From Pseudomonas psychrophila (lineage in GTDB: Bacteria; Pseudomonadota; Gammaproteobacteria; Pseudomonadales; Pseudomonadaceae), in assembly GCF_001043005.1 (NCBI RefSeq), contig NZ_JYKZ01000008.1, forward strand, positions 124,001 to 188,000: a stretch of DNA of 64,000 bases, read 5' to 3'. Position 1 is the first letter of the stretch. The number at the start of each line of letters is the position of its first letter. This document shows, piece by piece, positions 63,010-64,000 of this stretch. The notes under the pieces were generated by a model. It made no database searches and was not told the origin of the DNA. It saw nothing but the letters and a program-made list of their open reading frames with translations. The position numbers and the translations under genes were made by a program.

Positions 63010-64000
63010 ATGGCCAATGAAACCTGCGCACCACCATCAACACCCACCACTCTGGATGCCTGGGTCTTACTCCTGGACACGGTTGACTTGCCGATCCCGC
63101 AAAACAGCCATGAGCGAGTATTCAAGACGATCAACGACAGTCGCCGCTCATTGCGCGAAATTGCCGAGGTCATGCAGGACAGCCCGGCACTGGCACTCAG
63201 GATCATTCGCGAGGCCAACCAACAGGCTCAGAGCAGCCTGAGCGAGCCTGCCGAAAGCCTTGAAGTGGCCATCAACCGTCTCGGCCTCAAGCGCACCCAA
63301 GGGCTACTCGAACACGTTCCCGCACTGGCAATCGAAAACATCCCGATGGCCTATCGACAAATCCAGCTCATTAGCCAGCACGCCGCACAGCAAGCCATTG
63401 GGCTATTCGGCAATCGTCTGGCGCGGCTCTGGCAAGAAATCTACTGGAGCAGCCTGCTGTTTCTGTCACCGTTATGGGCGCTGGCGCTTACCCACCCGCT
63501 ACTGCTTGAAGCCTGGGAACGACGGGTGGTCGAACACGGCGAATGCGCCAAAAAAGTCGAACTGGCGTTGTTCGGTCTACCGCTGTTTGATATCTGCCTT
63601 GCGCTGGCCAAACTCTGGCGCCTGCCCGCCTGGGTGATGCAGGGGTATACGGTTATCACCGACGAGCGCCGTACGCTGGTCAAGGTGTTGCACATCGCCC
63701 GCGACACTCATCATCCGTTGCGCCAGCAACAGCACCTGGACGCCGATCCGGCGCTGCGCCGCTGGTTCAACCAGCCCGCCAACAGCGTATTGCTGGCCAA
63801 CTGCCTGGCGCTTTCGGCGCAACAGGCATGGGACACGCCACATAATTTGCGCTGGCAATACGTCACCAGCCTGTACTTGCAAATGCCGTTGGATGAAGTG
63901 CAGCAGCAAGTGCACCAACACGCGGTCAACAGCGGGCGCTATCACTCCATGCCAGAGCTCTGGCACCCGGCCCAGGCACTGCTCTGGCCATGGGATGCGC
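63010..64000 (+). CDS. HDOD-domain protein (3' end outside window)
   Basis: The frame opens at ATG 63010 (MANETCAPPSTPTTLDAWVL) and is still open at the end of the window, giving at least 330 residues. The segment SLREIAEVMQDSPALALRII (about residues 46-65) and the following helices with EVAINRLGLKRTQGLL are typical of HDOD domains, seen in signalling proteins of pseudomonads. The HD catalytic residues are not obvious, as usual for HDOD. It lies head-to-head with motA over 153 bp, and pseudomonads have an uncharacterised gene at this place. Function unknown; a link to motility is only positional. Confidence 0.72.
   Translation, partial: MANETCAPPSTPTTLDAWVLLLDTVDLPIPQNSHERVFKTINDSRRSLREIAEVMQDSPALALRIIREANQQAQSSLSEPAESLEVAINRLGLKRTQGLLEHVPALAIENIPMAYRQIQLISQHAAQQAIGLFGNRLARLWQEIYWSSLLFLSPLWALALTHPLLLEAWERRVVEHGECAKKVELALFGLPLFDICLALAKLWRLPAWVMQGYTVITDERRTLVKVLHIARDTHHPLRQQQHLDADPALRRWFNQPANSVLLANCLALSAQQAWDTPHNLRWQYVTSLYLQMPLDEVQQQVHQHAVNSGRYHSMPELWHPAQALLWPWDA

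Overview
The window is a stretch of chromosome from a Pseudomonas species, most likely of the P. fluorescens/P. putida side of the genus. Three things point there. The gene order desT-ureEFG, braCDEFG, pncB-nadE-azu, the ygiQ-type radical SAM gene, dnaB-rplI-rpsR-rpsF-rlmB-rnr, purA-hisZ-hflC-hflK-hflX-hfq-miaA-mutL-amiB-tsaE-nnrD, queG, orn, rsgA and motBA is the conserved Pseudomonas backbone. The intergenic spaces carry the typical Pseudomonas paired REP elements (REPINs). The lysine catabolism pair amaA/amaB is also characteristic. No phage, insertion sequence, CRISPR array or plasmid gene is visible.

Layout. 0-7 kb: an AsmA-like envelope protein, a small secreted repeat protein, a DesT-type regulator, ureEFG behind a sigma-54 promoter, and a sugar epimerase. 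7-14.6 kb: a CDF transporter, a YdfG-type dehydrogenase, an 0.8-kb gene-free region with a cluster of DnaA boxes, and the branched-chain amino acid ABC transporter, also behind a sigma-54 promoter. 14.9-22.8 kb: amaB-amaA with a divergent LysR gene, pncB-nadE, a short DUF1338 protein and azurin. 23-33.6 kb: a 66-residue charged protein, a radical SAM protein, replicative helicase, the S6-S18-L9 operon, rlmB and RNase R. 33.8-42.7 kb: two tandem tRNA-Leu(CAG) genes, then an accessory metal-uptake block: ECF sigma factor, FecR-type regulator, TonB-dependent receptor with signalling domain, a translationally coupled dihaem peroxidase, and a ferric ABC transporter lacking an ATPase gene. 42.8-64 kb: a chemoreceptor, purA-hisZ, the hfl/hfq/mutL cluster, queG, a TRIC-type channel, orn, rsgA, motAB and the start of an HDOD-domain gene that runs off the window.

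How the parts work together. Two nitrogen-linked units (urease nickel chaperones, branched-chain amino acid uptake) have near-consensus -24/-12 promoters, which suggests NtrC or a related enhancer-binding protein. Lysine/pipecolate catabolism (amaAB) lies close to a DUF1338 protein that keeps the three metal ligands of 2-oxoadipate dioxygenases. The 34-42.7 kb block looks like a surface-signalled iron (or other metal) acquisition system with an attached periplasmic redox enzyme; this is the most interesting candidate system. The other standout is the DnaA-box cluster at 8.77-9.29 kb, which could be a titration or reactivation site for the replication initiator.
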